Shown: positions 37,533-47,165 of the stretch, piece by piece
Layout: each line of letters begins with the position of its first letter
Position numbering within the stretch: the stretch's first letter is position 1
Assembly: GCA_001940725.1 (NCBI GenBank)
Contig: MDVR01000015.1
Location: 4,076 to 68,075 of the forward strand
Direction of reading: 5' to 3'
DNA: 64,000 nucleotides
Source: Candidatus Heimdallarchaeota archaeon LC_2
Lineage (GTDB): Archaea > Asgardarchaeota > Heimdallarchaeia > Heimdallarchaeales > Kariarchaeaceae
Position numbers and translations under genes: made by a program
Notes under the pieces: model-generated
The model's database searches: none
Seen by the model: the letters and a program-made list of their open reading frames with translations, nothing else
Told to the model about the DNA's origin: nothing

Positions 37533-37985
37533 TCAAGCTGCTCTGCCGTATAAATACCAACCAAACAAGTAAGCCCAAAAAGGGATTAGAAAGTAAGAGA
37601 GAGTAACTAAAGCATAAAAGTATTCCATTCCACCACCAAATATCCAAGCAAGGAAAATTAAATCTAGCATGAACTGTATGATAGCAACTAATAACCCGAT
37701 CCCTAAACTTTCAGCTTTCCAATTATCTAAATTCATACCGGTTTTTGAATATAGTCTTCGAAAGATTAAAAAGCCAATAATGACAAAACTAGGGATCACT
37801 ATAGCTTCAAACTCCCAATATTTATCATGATCTGGTCCAAATTGATTTTCAGAATCTGAGAAATCGACACCAAGTATTACCATTATAATTGTTGCATAGA
37901 AAAATGCAATGACCCAAATTGCTCCACCGTATGTTGCAGAAGTTTTCCAATTTTCAAAAGATATTTGTGACATAGTTCGACTCAA
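37533..37985 (-). CDS. Four-helix membrane protein, unknown
   Basis: 150 residues. Hydrophobic helices: GAIWVIAFFYATIIMVILGV, AIVIPSFVIIGFLIF, GIGLLVAIIQFMLDLIFLAWI and ALVTLSYFLIPFWAYLFGWYL. An acidic outer-type loop (DFSDSENQFGPDHDKYWEFE) follows helix 1. Family not recognised with certainty. The first ATG (37985) gives MSRTMSQIS; a second ATG four codons later is equally possible. It lies 207 bases upstream of the surface protein's promoter region, on the same strand, but the shared promoter blocks there suggest independent transcription. Confidence 0.6.
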   Translation of the reverse strand: MSRTMSQISFENWKTSATYGGAIWVIAFFYATIIMVILGVDFSDSENQFGPDHDKYWEFEAIVIPSFVIIGFLIFRRLYSKTGMNLDNWKAESLGIGLLVAIIQFMLDLIFLAWIFGGGMEYFYALVTLSYFLIPFWAYLFGWYLYGRAA

Positions 37986-38131
37986 AAAATTTGATGGACC
38001 ACTAAAATATAAGGTTATTGGGGGCTGTATTAAATCTGAAAATTAATGATGAAAAGAATTAGGTAAAATTTTATTCAATTTCATTTTCACTGAATTTTCA
38101 TTTTAATAAGATCAAATTGAATAAGAAGTTA

Positions 38132-38653
38132 ATGAATAACTACAACTGGAGCAAATTTAAGAGAAAAATCTACATTAAAGCACCACTGATAGACATATTT
38201 GATGCTTGGACCAAGCCACATAATATTACAACCTGGTTTATCAAGGAAGCAAAATATACAGATAGAACTGGTAATAACAGAGCACAGGATGAAACTGTCC
38301 AAAATGGTGATGAATATTATTGGGACTGGCATCAAAATTTACAATCCAGTGGGAAAGTCATTGAAGTTGTTCCTAATAAACTTTTCAAGTTTACATTTGG
38401 CAATAAAGAGAAAGGATCAGATGAAAAAGTAATTGTCTCAGTAGAATTTAAATCAGGTGATGGTGAAACCGAATATACCTTAACCCAAGAGAATATGGGA
38501 GGGGCAGACTTAGATATGGCCCAATATCACTTGAGCTGTAATATGGGCTGGAGTTTTTTTATGACTAATATGAAGGCAGTTTATGAGAATGGAATAGACT
38601 TACGTGAACATGATCCCGTTAGAGCCATGGACACTAGAGCTCTATCCCTGTAA
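38132..38653 (+). CDS. SRPBCC/AHSA1-domain protein
   Basis: 173 residues from ATG 38132 (TTG 38117 would add five residues). The sequence follows the START-like AHSA1 pattern: KRKIYIKAPLIDIFDAWTKPHNITTWFI at the N-terminus, then beta strands (GDEYYWDWHQNLQSSGKVIEV; LFKFTFGNKE; VIVSVEFKSGDGETEYTLTQ) and the closing helix GWSFFMTNMKAVYENG. The fold has a hydrophobic pocket used for ligand binding; some members assist Hsp90-type chaperones or act as toxin-antitoxin-like or stress proteins, most are uncharacterised. Cytoplasmic. Confidence 0.85.
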   Translation: MNNYNWSKFKRKIYIKAPLIDIFDAWTKPHNITTWFIKEAKYTDRTGNNRAQDETVQNGDEYYWDWHQNLQSSGKVIEVVPNKLFKFTFGNKEKGSDEKVIVSVEFKSGDGETEYTLTQENMGGADLDMAQYHLSCNMGWSFFMTNMKAVYENGIDLREHDPVRAMDTRALSL

Positions 38654-38699
38654 GTATTAATTTCAGATATCAGTGCTTAAATAAGTCAGAGCTAATATA

Positions 38700-38885
38700 A
38701 TGAATATGACCTTAGAACCACCCCCTTTATTGGAGATTGATTTTGGCAATTTTATCTATCAAAATAATTCTGATCTAGAGATGATTACAGAAGAAATGTT
38801 AGAGTATCTGAAGAAAAATGGAGTTGAAGAAGAATGGCTTATTACCATAATACAGGGCCTGTATCTATGTAATTCAGATCAATAG
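38700..38885 (+). CDS. Small acidic protein, unknown
   Basis: 61 residues, strongly acidic (EMITEEMLEYLKKNGVEEEWL), probably one or two helices. A TATA-like CTTAAATAAG lies about 20-30 bases before the ATG, the spacing seen at other genes here, which is the main support for it being real. No family recognised. It follows the SRPBCC gene on the same strand after 46 bases and converges on the next gene. Confidence 0.42.
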   Translation: MNMTLEPPPLLEIDFGNFIYQNNSDLEMITEEMLEYLKKNGVEEEWLITIIQGLYLCNSDQ

Positions 38886-38930
38886 TTTTTTTAATTTATT
38901 TTATTCTACCCAGTTCAATAAAAAATTTAA

Positions 38931-40454
38931 TTATTCTTTTTTCCTTAATATAGCATTAGCACAAGAATATCCAGCAGAAATTGCGCCAGAGAAACCTCCT
39001 GCAAATACCCATGCAGATGCAAAATATAAATTCTCAATATTATTATCAAATAGATTTACTTTATTTTTTAGGGCTTGCTCTGGAGTTGGAGCAAAACCAT
39101 ATACCGTACCGTGAGGATTTTGAGTATATCTTTTAATAGTACTTGGAGTAGCCATTTCAGAATATTGAACTAAATCAGCAAATCCTGGAAACTGTTTGTC
39201 CAATCTTTTTGTATACGTGTCAATAACCTGTTGTTTCTTTTCCTTATATGGTCCATGTTCCAAATCTTCCCAGTTTTTGAGATAATCAATTCCACATAAT
39301 ACTCCTGTATAGTTCTCATCAGACAAAATCTCAGAATCAATAGCATTGTAATTCACAAATACCATTCCTTTCCGATCATAATCTCCTGATGACTCAATTT
39401 CATGAAACTCACTAATTTTAGTTATATTCTCATCGTACAAAAATGTAGAATATCTTCCCTCAAATAAGTCATTTACCGGCTTTGAAAAGGAATAATATAT
39501 TGAAAATAGTGAACATCCTGGTTCTAATTCATTTACTATTTTAGCTGCAGTTGAATCTTTCAAAGAAGGAATCAAATGATTAAATACATTAGGCATTGCG
39601 GCATTAGCGATAATTATCCCTGCATACGAAGTCAATTCTTCAGGATCAGTCCTTTTATTACGAATATATTTAATCCCTACGGCTTTGTTATTCTCAACGA
39701 TAATTTCTTCTACGCAATGTTTTAGAATTATTTTACCTCCATTTTCCTCAATAACCTCAGCAAATGCATCGGATAATTTTTGAGAACCTCCCTTTACAAA
39801 CCAACCACCAGCACCCATGTAACTAGCATTTCCACTAGCAAAGAACAACATGCTCAGAGCATAAGGATCGTCATGATAATATCCAAGGTTTGCTATAATT
39901 GTTAATTTCAAATCTTCATTTTCTGTAATGCTATCTAAATAATCACCAATTGTTGTTTTCCTGAATTTGATTAATTTTGAAAGGAATAATGGCATTAGAG
40001 GTGCCAAAAACATTTTTTTCTTTTTACCCCATCTATATCGATAGGTTTGTTTCCTAATTCCAGTAATATCCTTGAAATATTGATTTATTGCATTGCTCTC
40101 CTTGGGAAAATTAGCAATCAAAGCTGCTTTTGCACCATCAATATCATCAGGAACTACAATATCCAAATCTCCTTTAATTACGCGGTAAAATTCTGGCACC
40201 CTAATAAAATCAACCTTATCCCAAATCCCAACATCTTTCAGCATTTTTTGCTTTTGAGGTTCATTTAACCCATTCATCTCATGCAATCCAACTTCAAATC
40301 TCATCGTTCTTTTACGATTGAAAGCCGTTGCACAACCTCCCACAATATTGTGTTGTTCAACCATTAATATTTTTTTTCCTTCTTTTGCTAGCTTTGCCCC
40401 ACAAGACAAGCCCCCTAACCCTGCACCGATTATAATAGCATCATAATTTTCCAT
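38931..40454 (-). CDS. Phytoene desaturase/CrtISO-like FAD oxidoreductase
   Basis: 507 residues. The N-terminal FAD motif GAGLGGLSCG (10-19) is followed by a glycine-rich turn VGGCATAF, typical of the phytoene desaturase / carotenoid isomerase / retinol saturase group. The C-terminal FAD-closing sequence is present as NLYFASAWVFAGGFSGAISAG. Family members desaturate, isomerise or saturate polyene or isoprenoid chains; in archaea a related enzyme group (geranylgeranyl reductases) saturates lipid chains, so a role on isoprenoids is plausible but not proven. A GlyGlyCys near the start may mimic other family members with flavin-near cysteines. No carotenoid gene cluster surrounds it. Confidence 0.85.
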   Translation of the reverse strand: MENYDAIIIGAGLGGLSCGAKLAKEGKKILMVEQHNIVGGCATAFNRKRTMRFEVGLHEMNGLNEPQKQKMLKDVGIWDKVDFIRVPEFYRVIKGDLDIVVPDDIDGAKAALIANFPKESNAINQYFKDITGIRKQTYRYRWGKKKKMFLAPLMPLFLSKLIKFRKTTIGDYLDSITENEDLKLTIIANLGYYHDDPYALSMLFFASGNASYMGAGGWFVKGGSQKLSDAFAEVIEENGGKIILKHCVEEIIVENNKAVGIKYIRNKRTDPEELTSYAGIIIANAAMPNVFNHLIPSLKDSTAAKIVNELEPGCSLFSIYYSFSKPVNDLFEGRYSTFLYDENITKISEFHEIESSGDYDRKGMVFVNYNAIDSEILSDENYTGVLCGIDYLKNWEDLEHGPYKEKKQQVIDTYTKRLDKQFPGFADLVQYSEMATPSTIKRYTQNPHGTVYGFAPTPEQALKNKVNLFDNNIENLYFASAWVFAGGFSGAISAGYSCANAILRKKE

Positions 40455-40846
40455 AAAATTACCTTGGAGTTGATTATATATTTACTACAAAGTGTATATC
40501 AAAAAGAGTTATGTCTTTTCAATGTCGATTTGAACAAACATTATTTTTTGAATTTTAAGTTTTATAGGAATATCATTTTTAGAGATTGAAATTGCCAAAA
40601 ATAAATACGCTTCAAAAGAGGTTTGAATGTATATTGATTACAAAAACCGAATGAGTAAATTTGCCGAAACTATCATAACATCTCGTTTTAGAGCTTTGTT
40701 TTATATTTTAACAAAGGTGTTTTTTAGAATATAATTTCAATCTACATCACTAATAATGTAGTTTGGCACAAATGAAACATACTCTGAATGAGAGTTGACA
40801 ACCAATAACACCTACTTTTATATATGATGTCCGATAATGTTTCTCA
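40455..40846. other. Intergenic region with TATA box for the 806-residue surface protein
   Basis: No gene seen in these 392 bases. A small inverted repeat CTACAT...ATGTAG lies near 40743-40762. The TATA-like TTTTATATAT at 40816-40825 is 22-31 bases before ATG 40847, consistent with a leaderless transcript on the plus strand. Confidence 0.5.
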
Positions 40847-43267
40847 ATGGTAAAACAAATTCGAATAATTATGATACTGTTTGTGGTATTTATGCTATTA
40901 CCACATTCAGCAAATACTACAGTGCCAACACACGCTCAAACAGGAAATGAACTCTTTCTTCCAAAACGAGTGGAACTTGAAAAGTTCTTGTTTGCTGGGA
41001 CCGGTAATGACATATTTTTTCAGTCCAATGTAGATAATGCGGTATTACCTCACGAGTTTAAATCTACTGAGAGTTCTTATGATCTATATTCTTACGATGG
41101 GATGGATATATCTTCAAGTGGTGGCTTTAATCCTATTGTAGATAGTTTCATAGCCACAGATCCAAATGCATTGTATCATGCCTCTAATATTTCTGATTTT
41201 AGTCTTGATCTTGGTTACACAGCAACATATTATGATTTGACTGGAGGTGAAACAGATTTAGATGGATTAAAAAGTATGGTTCTATTTGAAGATGAGATGA
41301 GCGGGTTTAGATTTGAAGCTGAAGCGGGGCTTCCTTTGTTAATCGATCTGAAGATTAAGGGTCAGCTTGATATTTTAAAGATGAATATTTTCTTGGTTTC
41401 CCCTTCAGGTGAATCTTATGATTATTCGGCTTTTACAGATGAGTTCCAAACTTTCGTGAATCAGTTTATCCCTATAGTGCCAAATGAAGATGGAGTGCAT
41501 ACTTTGTATATTTCCCCTGTGAATGAAGACATTATTCTTGATAGTATGAAAATCCATGATCAAATACCTGTTGTTGAGATTGGTAGCGGAACTGAAGCAA
41601 ATTTGAAAGGAACAGAAACTCAAACCATCTTCTATAAATTTAAGAGTAATATTACGGAAGATCTCAAAATACTTGAATTAACATCAACTGTATTTTATAA
41701 TGAATCCGTTGCTTCCCCTGATATCCTACTTGGAAGATTGAATCTGAATTATTTTACTCCGACAACTAACATTTTTGGAGGAGTAATGCCAGCTGCTCAA
41801 CCCTTAATTCAATGGAAGGAAAATGCAACTTATGTCGCAGTCACAGCAACTCCACCAAATGATGATGATCAATTTGTAAAAGGAATCAAAAATGAATTAG
41901 GTTTAGCTCCAGGATATGATGTTGAGTTTGCTTTCTGGGCAGAAGAATTTGATGTCGAGGAATTTACTTCAGATGTTGATTTTATTGTGGAAGACGTGAA
42001 GCAGCCCAACACTAACAAATATTTGTGGAGTACCACAGAAGATTTACTCATTGGTTTAAATGCGTCACTTGCAGCAGTTGCATTAATAATTAATTTAGAT
42101 CAACAAGATGATGTTTATTTCCTAAATTCAAATGATAATAATATCCTTGAAGTAGCAGGTGATGACCCAACAATACTTCCTGCTGGAAATTATTTAGTTG
42201 AATTATTTGATAGTACGATATTGCTTAATAAAGCAAGAATACATACATTGGATTTATTGAGTATTAATGTCGGAGACCCAACGACTTTCGTCCTAAATCT
42301 GGATGATCCATTGTTCTTTATACTTCCTGTTAACACTCCAATTAAGGAAAATTTCAATTTCACTTATTTGGATGAACTTAATGCGAGTATTGACGTCGAT
42401 TTTACTTTATATGATAACACCTTTACTCCACAGTATACTCCGACAACATCTACATTTGAAGACTGGTATGATAATTCGGGAACAACTCACAATATTATGA
42501 ACAATACGCTCTTTGGAAATGCAAATATTGCACAACAATACAATATTCAAATAGGATATATGCGTGTCAGTATGATAAACAATGTCAAATATCAAGATGA
42601 TGGATCAGGAGGAGTTAATGGAACTGATGTTCCCGAGCTTCAAGCGCAATTTAGAATAGAACGATTAAATTATCTTGAAATTTGGGATGATTCGAATCCA
42701 TTAAATCAATATGAGAGTAGAATCTTTGCTCAATCAGCTGGGGATTTAGAATCCCTAAATGGAACCAAAGATCAACTCGTTTATGTTTACAATTTCAATT
42801 CTGGAAATAGCTTTAATGGATATAGTATGAATTTCGCTTCTACTAATATTACTTACACAATCTATACATTTGTTGATTGGGATAATATTTGGCATGATGG
42901 AATTCTAGTAGATTCTGCCACTCAAGTTGATGGAATTGATCATTACAATTATAATCTTGAATTTGGAACCAACATGGAAACAGCTTTTGGAATTATAATT
43001 GTATTTCAGAATAACCCTACAACGAACGGGACATTCATTGTAGATTTGGACACCTTTTTAGTACAAGAAACACCAGGTGTTACTTTAGGATCAATCAATA
43101 CCGTAAAATACAACCCGACTTATGATGTGGATGATATTTTAGGTGGTGAATCCGATGACGAGAGTTTCTTAGAAAATAATTTAGTTCCCTTAGCAGTTGG
43201 CACAATAGTAGTTGTTGGAGCAGCAGGTGCATTTATCATCATCCGTAGACGTGGCGGTTCATTATAA
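40847..43267 (+). CDS. Secreted, C-terminally anchored surface protein
   Basis: 806 residues. N-terminal signal peptide (IIMILFVVFMLLPHSANT), then about 740 residues of acidic, beta-rich extracellular sequence with many aromatic and Asp/Asn residues, and a C-terminal helix PLAVGTIVVVGAAGAFIII followed by RRRGGSL as stop-transfer. This is the layout of archaeal S-layer-like or substrate-binding surface proteins, but no family was recognised. Several N-x-S/T sequons are present. It lacks the longin-like tail of the giant proteins to its left. Transcribed alone. Confidence 0.8.
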   Translation: MVKQIRIIMILFVVFMLLPHSANTTVPTHAQTGNELFLPKRVELEKFLFAGTGNDIFFQSNVDNAVLPHEFKSTESSYDLYSYDGMDISSSGGFNPIVDSFIATDPNALYHASNISDFSLDLGYTATYYDLTGGETDLDGLKSMVLFEDEMSGFRFEAEAGLPLLIDLKIKGQLDILKMNIFLVSPSGESYDYSAFTDEFQTFVNQFIPIVPNEDGVHTLYISPVNEDIILDSMKIHDQIPVVEIGSGTEANLKGTETQTIFYKFKSNITEDLKILELTSTVFYNESVASPDILLGRLNLNYFTPTTNIFGGVMPAAQPLIQWKENATYVAVTATPPNDDDQFVKGIKNELGLAPGYDVEFAFWAEEFDVEEFTSDVDFIVEDVKQPNTNKYLWSTTEDLLIGLNASLAAVALIINLDQQDDVYFLNSNDNNILEVAGDDPTILPAGNYLVELFDSTILLNKARIHTLDLLSINVGDPTTFVLNLDDPLFFILPVNTPIKENFNFTYLDELNASIDVDFTLYDNTFTPQYTPTTSTFEDWYDNSGTTHNIMNNTLFGNANIAQQYNIQIGYMRVSMINNVKYQDDGSGGVNGTDVPELQAQFRIERLNYLEIWDDSNPLNQYESRIFAQSAGDLESLNGTKDQLVYVYNFNSGNSFNGYSMNFASTNITYTIYTFVDWDNIWHDGILVDSATQVDGIDHYNYNLEFGTNMETAFGIIIVFQNNPTTNGTFIVDLDTFLVQETPGVTLGSINTVKYNPTYDVDDILGGESDDESFLENNLVPLAVGTIVVVGAAGAFIIIRRRGGSL

Positions 43268-43342
43268 TTAATATCTAATAAAATTAATAAAATCTAAATC
43301 AGTTAAATAAAATTACAATTAACATAACTAACTTTCAATAAT

Positions 43343-44413
43343 TCAAATCTTAGTACAAAATACAAATATAGAAAATCTTCTCATAGACACTTTTTTATCA
43401 ATCTGAAAATATGGCTCAAGAAGTTCTTGTATGGTTTTTGGTGAATAAGCATTAACATGACCACATTTGTTCAGATAATAGTAAGATCTCTTTATTGTCC
43501 CCTGCAGAAAACATTGTAGTGTAAATAATGGTTTCCAGAAGGAAAAAACAGTATCATAGGGAACTGTCACCAGTAATTTTCCACCTTTCTTCAAAATCCT
43601 TTGGATCTCCTGCAAGGCTGGAATTGGGTCAATTAAATGTTCGACTACTTCTGAAATAATTGCGATATCAGCAGATTCACTCGGAAGTCCAGATTCATGT
43701 ATTGGGGCTACAATTTTATTGTTTATTCGACCATGCTTCTTAGCATAATCTAAAAGTTGTTCATTCAAATCTACTGCAGTTACAGGTATATTTGCTTTAT
43801 TCCAAGCACAGTTTCCTGCTCCAAAATCGATTACAACAGGGTCCTCAAGATTTTCAGTGAATTCTTGGATTGTTTCTCCAATTAATTCTTGTCTTCTCTC
43901 ATGAAACCAGGAACGAATCGGATTTACAGTTGTTTTTTGGGCATCATAGAAATCATCTGCCACACTACTGTAAATCTTCTCAATCCGATTTAGGGTCAAA
44001 TCTGGATCTATAATAGAAGAGAAAATGTAAGTAGAAGAAATCAAATAATTACCAATTGACATGAATAAAACACTGATGAAAATTACTAAATTCCTATTCC
44101 AATCGAACCTACTATCCACGAGTGCAGTTATACCAATATTCAGTACCCAGAAGGAACTTGATAGAAAGGTAAATTTTGCAAAGGCAGCAATCTTATGAAT
44201 TGGAATTCCAAAGGTTATCAGCCAATGATACATGAAATTAAAAATGACATTGAAAAATGTTCCAATTGAGTAGGATATCCATAAAGCCATATTCTGATCA
44301 AGGAAGAAATTTGTTATTGAAAAATTGATCAACAGGCCAATTGCACCCCCCACAATAAAAACAATATAAGTAACGATATTCCCATTTTTGGAAAGTTCAT
44401 CTTCAATACTCAA
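43343..44413 (-). CDS. GtrA-like membrane domain fused to SAM methyltransferase
   Basis: 356 residues. Residues 1 to about 130 form four helices of the GtrA/DPMS-like type (VTYIVFIVGGAIGLLINFSI, YSIGTFFNVIFNFMYHWLITF, FWVLNIGITALVDS, VIFISVLFMSIGNYLISSTY). GtrA-like domains help move polyprenyl-linked sugars or modify surface polysaccharide. Residues about 190-356 are a class I methyltransferase with motif I VIDFGAGNCAW, an acidic DLN after the second strand, and IISEVVEHLIDPIPALQEI. The fusion suggests methylation of a membrane-linked glycan or lipid, which is inference. The first 190 codons are duplicated exactly just upstream. It lies next to a GT22-type mannosyltransferase. Confidence 0.85.
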   Translation of the reverse strand: MSIEDELSKNGNIVTYIVFIVGGAIGLLINFSITNFFLDQNMALWISYSIGTFFNVIFNFMYHWLITFGIPIHKIAAFAKFTFLSSSFWVLNIGITALVDSRFDWNRNLVIFISVLFMSIGNYLISSTYIFSSIIDPDLTLNRIEKIYSSVADDFYDAQKTTVNPIRSWFHERRQELIGETIQEFTENLEDPVVIDFGAGNCAWNKANIPVTAVDLNEQLLDYAKKHGRINNKIVAPIHESGLPSESADIAIISEVVEHLIDPIPALQEIQRILKKGGKLLVTVPYDTVFSFWKPLFTLQCFLQGTIKRSYYYLNKCGHVNAYSPKTIQELLEPYFQIDKKVSMRRFSIFVFCTKI

Positions 44414-44529
44414 TACAAATTAACCAAATACATTTGTTTTAACCTTTTAGCTGATTTCCAATAAAATTGTTTTACATCAGTTTTTATGATTAATTTTTTA
44501 TAAATACATCAATTTCTTGCCCAAACTTC

Positions 44530-44580
44530 AGTTCTTCCATCAATGCTTTTCTGCATCGTAAAGTCATTGATGGAAGAACT
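44530..44580. repeat. 16-bp perfect inverted repeat at the duplication junction
   Basis: AGTTCTTCCATCAATG (44530-44545) and its reverse complement CATTGATGGAAGAACT (44565-44580) flank 19 bases. The left arm is normal coding sequence of the mannosyltransferase tail; the right arm exists only at this junction and not at the equivalent place at 45300, so it was created by the rearrangement. Confidence 0.9.
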
Positions 44581-45148
44581 CAAGATTTTCAGTGAATTCT
44601 TGGATTGTTTCTCCAATTAATTCTTGTCTTCTCTCATGAAACCAGGAACGAATCGGATTTACAGTTGTTTTTTGGGCATCATAGAAATCATCTGCCACAC
44701 TACTGTAAATCTTCTCAATCCGATTTAGGGTCAAATCTGGATCTATAATAGAAGAGAAAATGTAAGTAGAAGAAATCAAATAATTACCAATTGACATGAA
44801 TAAAACACTGATGAAAATTACTAAATTCCTATTCCAATCGAACCTACTATCCACGAGTGCAGTTATACCAATATTCAGTACCCAGAAGGAACTTGATAGA
44901 AAGGTAAATTTTGCAAAGGCAGCAATCTTATGAATTGGAATTCCAAAGGTTATCAGCCAATGATACATGAAATTAAAAATGACATTGAAAAATGTTCCAA
45001 TTGAGTAGGATATCCATAAAGCCATATTCTGATCAAGGAAGAAATTTGTTATTGAAAAATTGATCAACAGGCCAATTGCACCCCCCACAATAAAAACAAT
45101 ATAAGTAACGATATTCCCATTTTTGGAAAGTTCATCTTCAATACTCAA
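44564..45148 (-). pseudogene. Truncated duplicate of the GtrA-methyltransferase gene
   Basis: 194 codons. The first 190 are identical to the full-length gene at 43343-44413, giving the four GtrA-like helices but no methyltransferase domain. The remaining codons (EFFHQ, then TGA at 44564-44566) come from the novel junction sequence. It would make a stand-alone GtrA-like protein if expressed, and it keeps the original upstream sequence, so a function is not excluded. The absence of substitutions shows that the duplication is very young or an assembly artefact. Confidence 0.85.
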
Positions 45149-45243
45149 TACAAATTAACCAAATACATTTGTTTTAACCTTTTAGCTGATTTCCAATAAA
45201 ATTGTTTTACATCAGTTTTTATGATTAATTTTTTATAAATACA

Positions 45244-46947
45244 TCAATTTCTTGCCCAAACTTCAGTTCTTCCATCAATGCTTTTCTGCATCGTAAAGTC
45301 ATTGTTATTCAATAAATCAAGTACAAATTGTTCGTTACTAATTAACTGATCTGCGGTGGTATTAATCAACTGATAAAGAGGGAGAATAAGGTAATTTCCT
45401 TCCGTCCAATCGCTAATTAATGTTCTCAATCGTTGTTGATTATAAGAAAAGGAACCTGGATCTCTCAGATTGGTATATTCGATAATCACTTCTGGACCTA
45501 GATGTAAATATGTGTATGAACCAGCTAGAAACCACAATCCTACTAGAATAACACCAGTAACATTTGATTGCTGACCCACATATGCCAGTGCTAAATTTAC
45601 ATCATCAAATGATTCAACATAACCTCTCCTATCTTGATATGCAACTGATTGATTTGCCAATAACAGTGTTATCCCAATAACCAAAACTAATTTTCTCCAT
45701 TGTGTATTTTTTAGAAATCCAAGATTTGAATACTTAATAACAATTAATTTTATATCTGCATCAAAAGATTCATCGACGAATTCAATAAAAAGTGTTAACG
45801 CCACTGCAATTGTTAGTAAAAGTAAAACCAATCCAGAGGTGTTGAATCTTATTTCCTTATGCGTTTCATTATCCCAAACACTACTCGAAATTAACCAAGA
45901 GATAACTGTGATAACAAAAAGTCTGACATAACCAAACTCAATAGATTTAACGCTATCAACCGAATTAATTTTCGATTTAATCAGAATTCTGGCCAATGTA
46001 TAAAACAAAATTACGAAACTTATAGATGCAAAATTAGACAAGCCATCAGCAATCACTAATTCATTCCAGTAATAATATTTATCCGAAACACCGAAATCAT
46101 CTCCATGATCAAGAGCGAAAGTTAACCAATTAACGGGAACGGTAAAAATTCGATCATAATAGCTGTAATCTACAAGTATTCCAATTGTCCATCCCGTAAT
46201 CCCATCCGAAAGAATTTCAAAATATTGTTTGTACTGTCGAATATGAAATGTGGCAATAAATACTGCAAAAACTACAATACCTAAGTCTAATCTAATGTAA
46301 GTAGACAATCCAACAAATATCGCAATTATAAAATGATCATACTTCGAAATTTTTTTAGTTTCCATTACTACAAGCATTCGAAATAATCCATAGAACAACA
46401 TCGGCAGAAAGAATGTATTACTCAAAGGTCGTACTGTCAATTCAGCTAATCGCCACCAGAAAGCAACAAAAATAGCTGAAAGAACTCCTGCTGTATCATT
46501 ATGTGTTAACTGACTGACAAATTTTCGGGTGGCAGGAATTAATAAGGTCGAATTGATAGCAAGAAAAATTCTGATTAGTGGTAAAGTTTGATTATGGTAA
46601 TCTAATCCTATTATTTCACCAAATCTCATGATTGCAGCAAAAATTAATGGGAAGATCCAACTTCTTGAAGCCGCATAACTTTCAATATTGGGGTTTTCTT
46701 TTAAAAATTCAGGAGGAGTGTAGCCAGAATCAAATACAATTAAATGAGCCATTTCCAGCGATTGAAAAATTTCATCAGGATGATAAACCCCTATAGCCCT
46801 TAGAGCAAGAAATAAGCGTATATAAAATCCAATTATTAAAACCAAAATGTATAATGCAGAATTGGGATTTAATTTGATCCAATTACTAATTCGGCTTAGA
46901 AGACCTAAATTTTTATCTGTTTTAATGGAAGTCTCGTTATCCGCCAT
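45244..46947 (-). CDS. GT22-type (Alg9/PIG-B-like) mannosyltransferase
   Basis: 567 residues with about ten membrane helices. The first loop contains HPDEIFQSLEMAH (from residue 56), the HPDE motif characteristic of dolichol-phosphate-mannose-dependent transferases of the GT22 family (Alg9, Alg12, PIG-B, PIG-Z). A further family-like feature is RLAELTVRPLSNTFFLPML (helix with conserved Arg and Asn). Such C-type transferases use a polyprenyl-phosphate sugar on the outer membrane face to extend glycans for N-glycosylation or glycolipids. The sequon-rich surface proteins in this window are candidate acceptors (inference). Its 3' end is duplicated at 44507-44569. Confidence 0.85.
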   Translation of the reverse strand: MADNETSIKTDKNLGLLSRISNWIKLNPNSALYILVLIIGFYIRLFLALRAIGVYHPDEIFQSLEMAHLIVFDSGYTPPEFLKENPNIESYAASRSWIFPLIFAAIMRFGEIIGLDYHNQTLPLIRIFLAINSTLLIPATRKFVSQLTHNDTAGVLSAIFVAFWWRLAELTVRPLSNTFFLPMLFYGLFRMLVVMETKKISKYDHFIIAIFVGLSTYIRLDLGIVVFAVFIATFHIRQYKQYFEILSDGITGWTIGILVDYSYYDRIFTVPVNWLTFALDHGDDFGVSDKYYYWNELVIADGLSNFASISFVILFYTLARILIKSKINSVDSVKSIEFGYVRLFVITVISWLISSSVWDNETHKEIRFNTSGLVLLLLTIAVALTLFIEFVDESFDADIKLIVIKYSNLGFLKNTQWRKLVLVIGITLLLANQSVAYQDRRGYVESFDDVNLALAYVGQQSNVTGVILVGLWFLAGSYTYLHLGPEVIIEYTNLRDPGSFSYNQQRLRTLISDWTEGNYLILPLYQLINTTADQLISNEQFVLDLLNNNDFTMQKSIDGRTEVWARN

Positions 46948-47165
46948 CTTACAATAACTGTAGAGGTATCTGATCTATTTTTAATCTAACTACAGATTAC
47001 GGCTGAAATGATAACTTCGGATAAAAATCTATTATTTTAAACTCAGTTTTGTCTTTCGAATGTCTATTGTTGATCTTTTTAATCCATAATAAATTTAAAA
47101 AGAAATACTCATTATTCCATTTTGATAGACATAATTTTACAATATATGATTACTATCTAGGTTTG

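Larger units (their letters stand above)
43844..45304. repeat. Tandem direct duplication, two copies of 726 bp offset by 735 bp
   Basis: 43844-44569 and 44579-45304 appear identical base for base, separated by the 9 bases ATGGAAGAA. Each copy holds the last 20 or so codons of the mannosyltransferase gene, the intergenic region and the first 190 codons of the GtrA-methyltransferase gene. Only one full copy of each gene remains, at the outer edges. Confidence 0.95.

Noticed and set aside
44564..45148. Truncated GtrA copy as an independent functional gene
   Set aside because: It is an exact partial copy ending in junction sequence; nothing shows selection on it.
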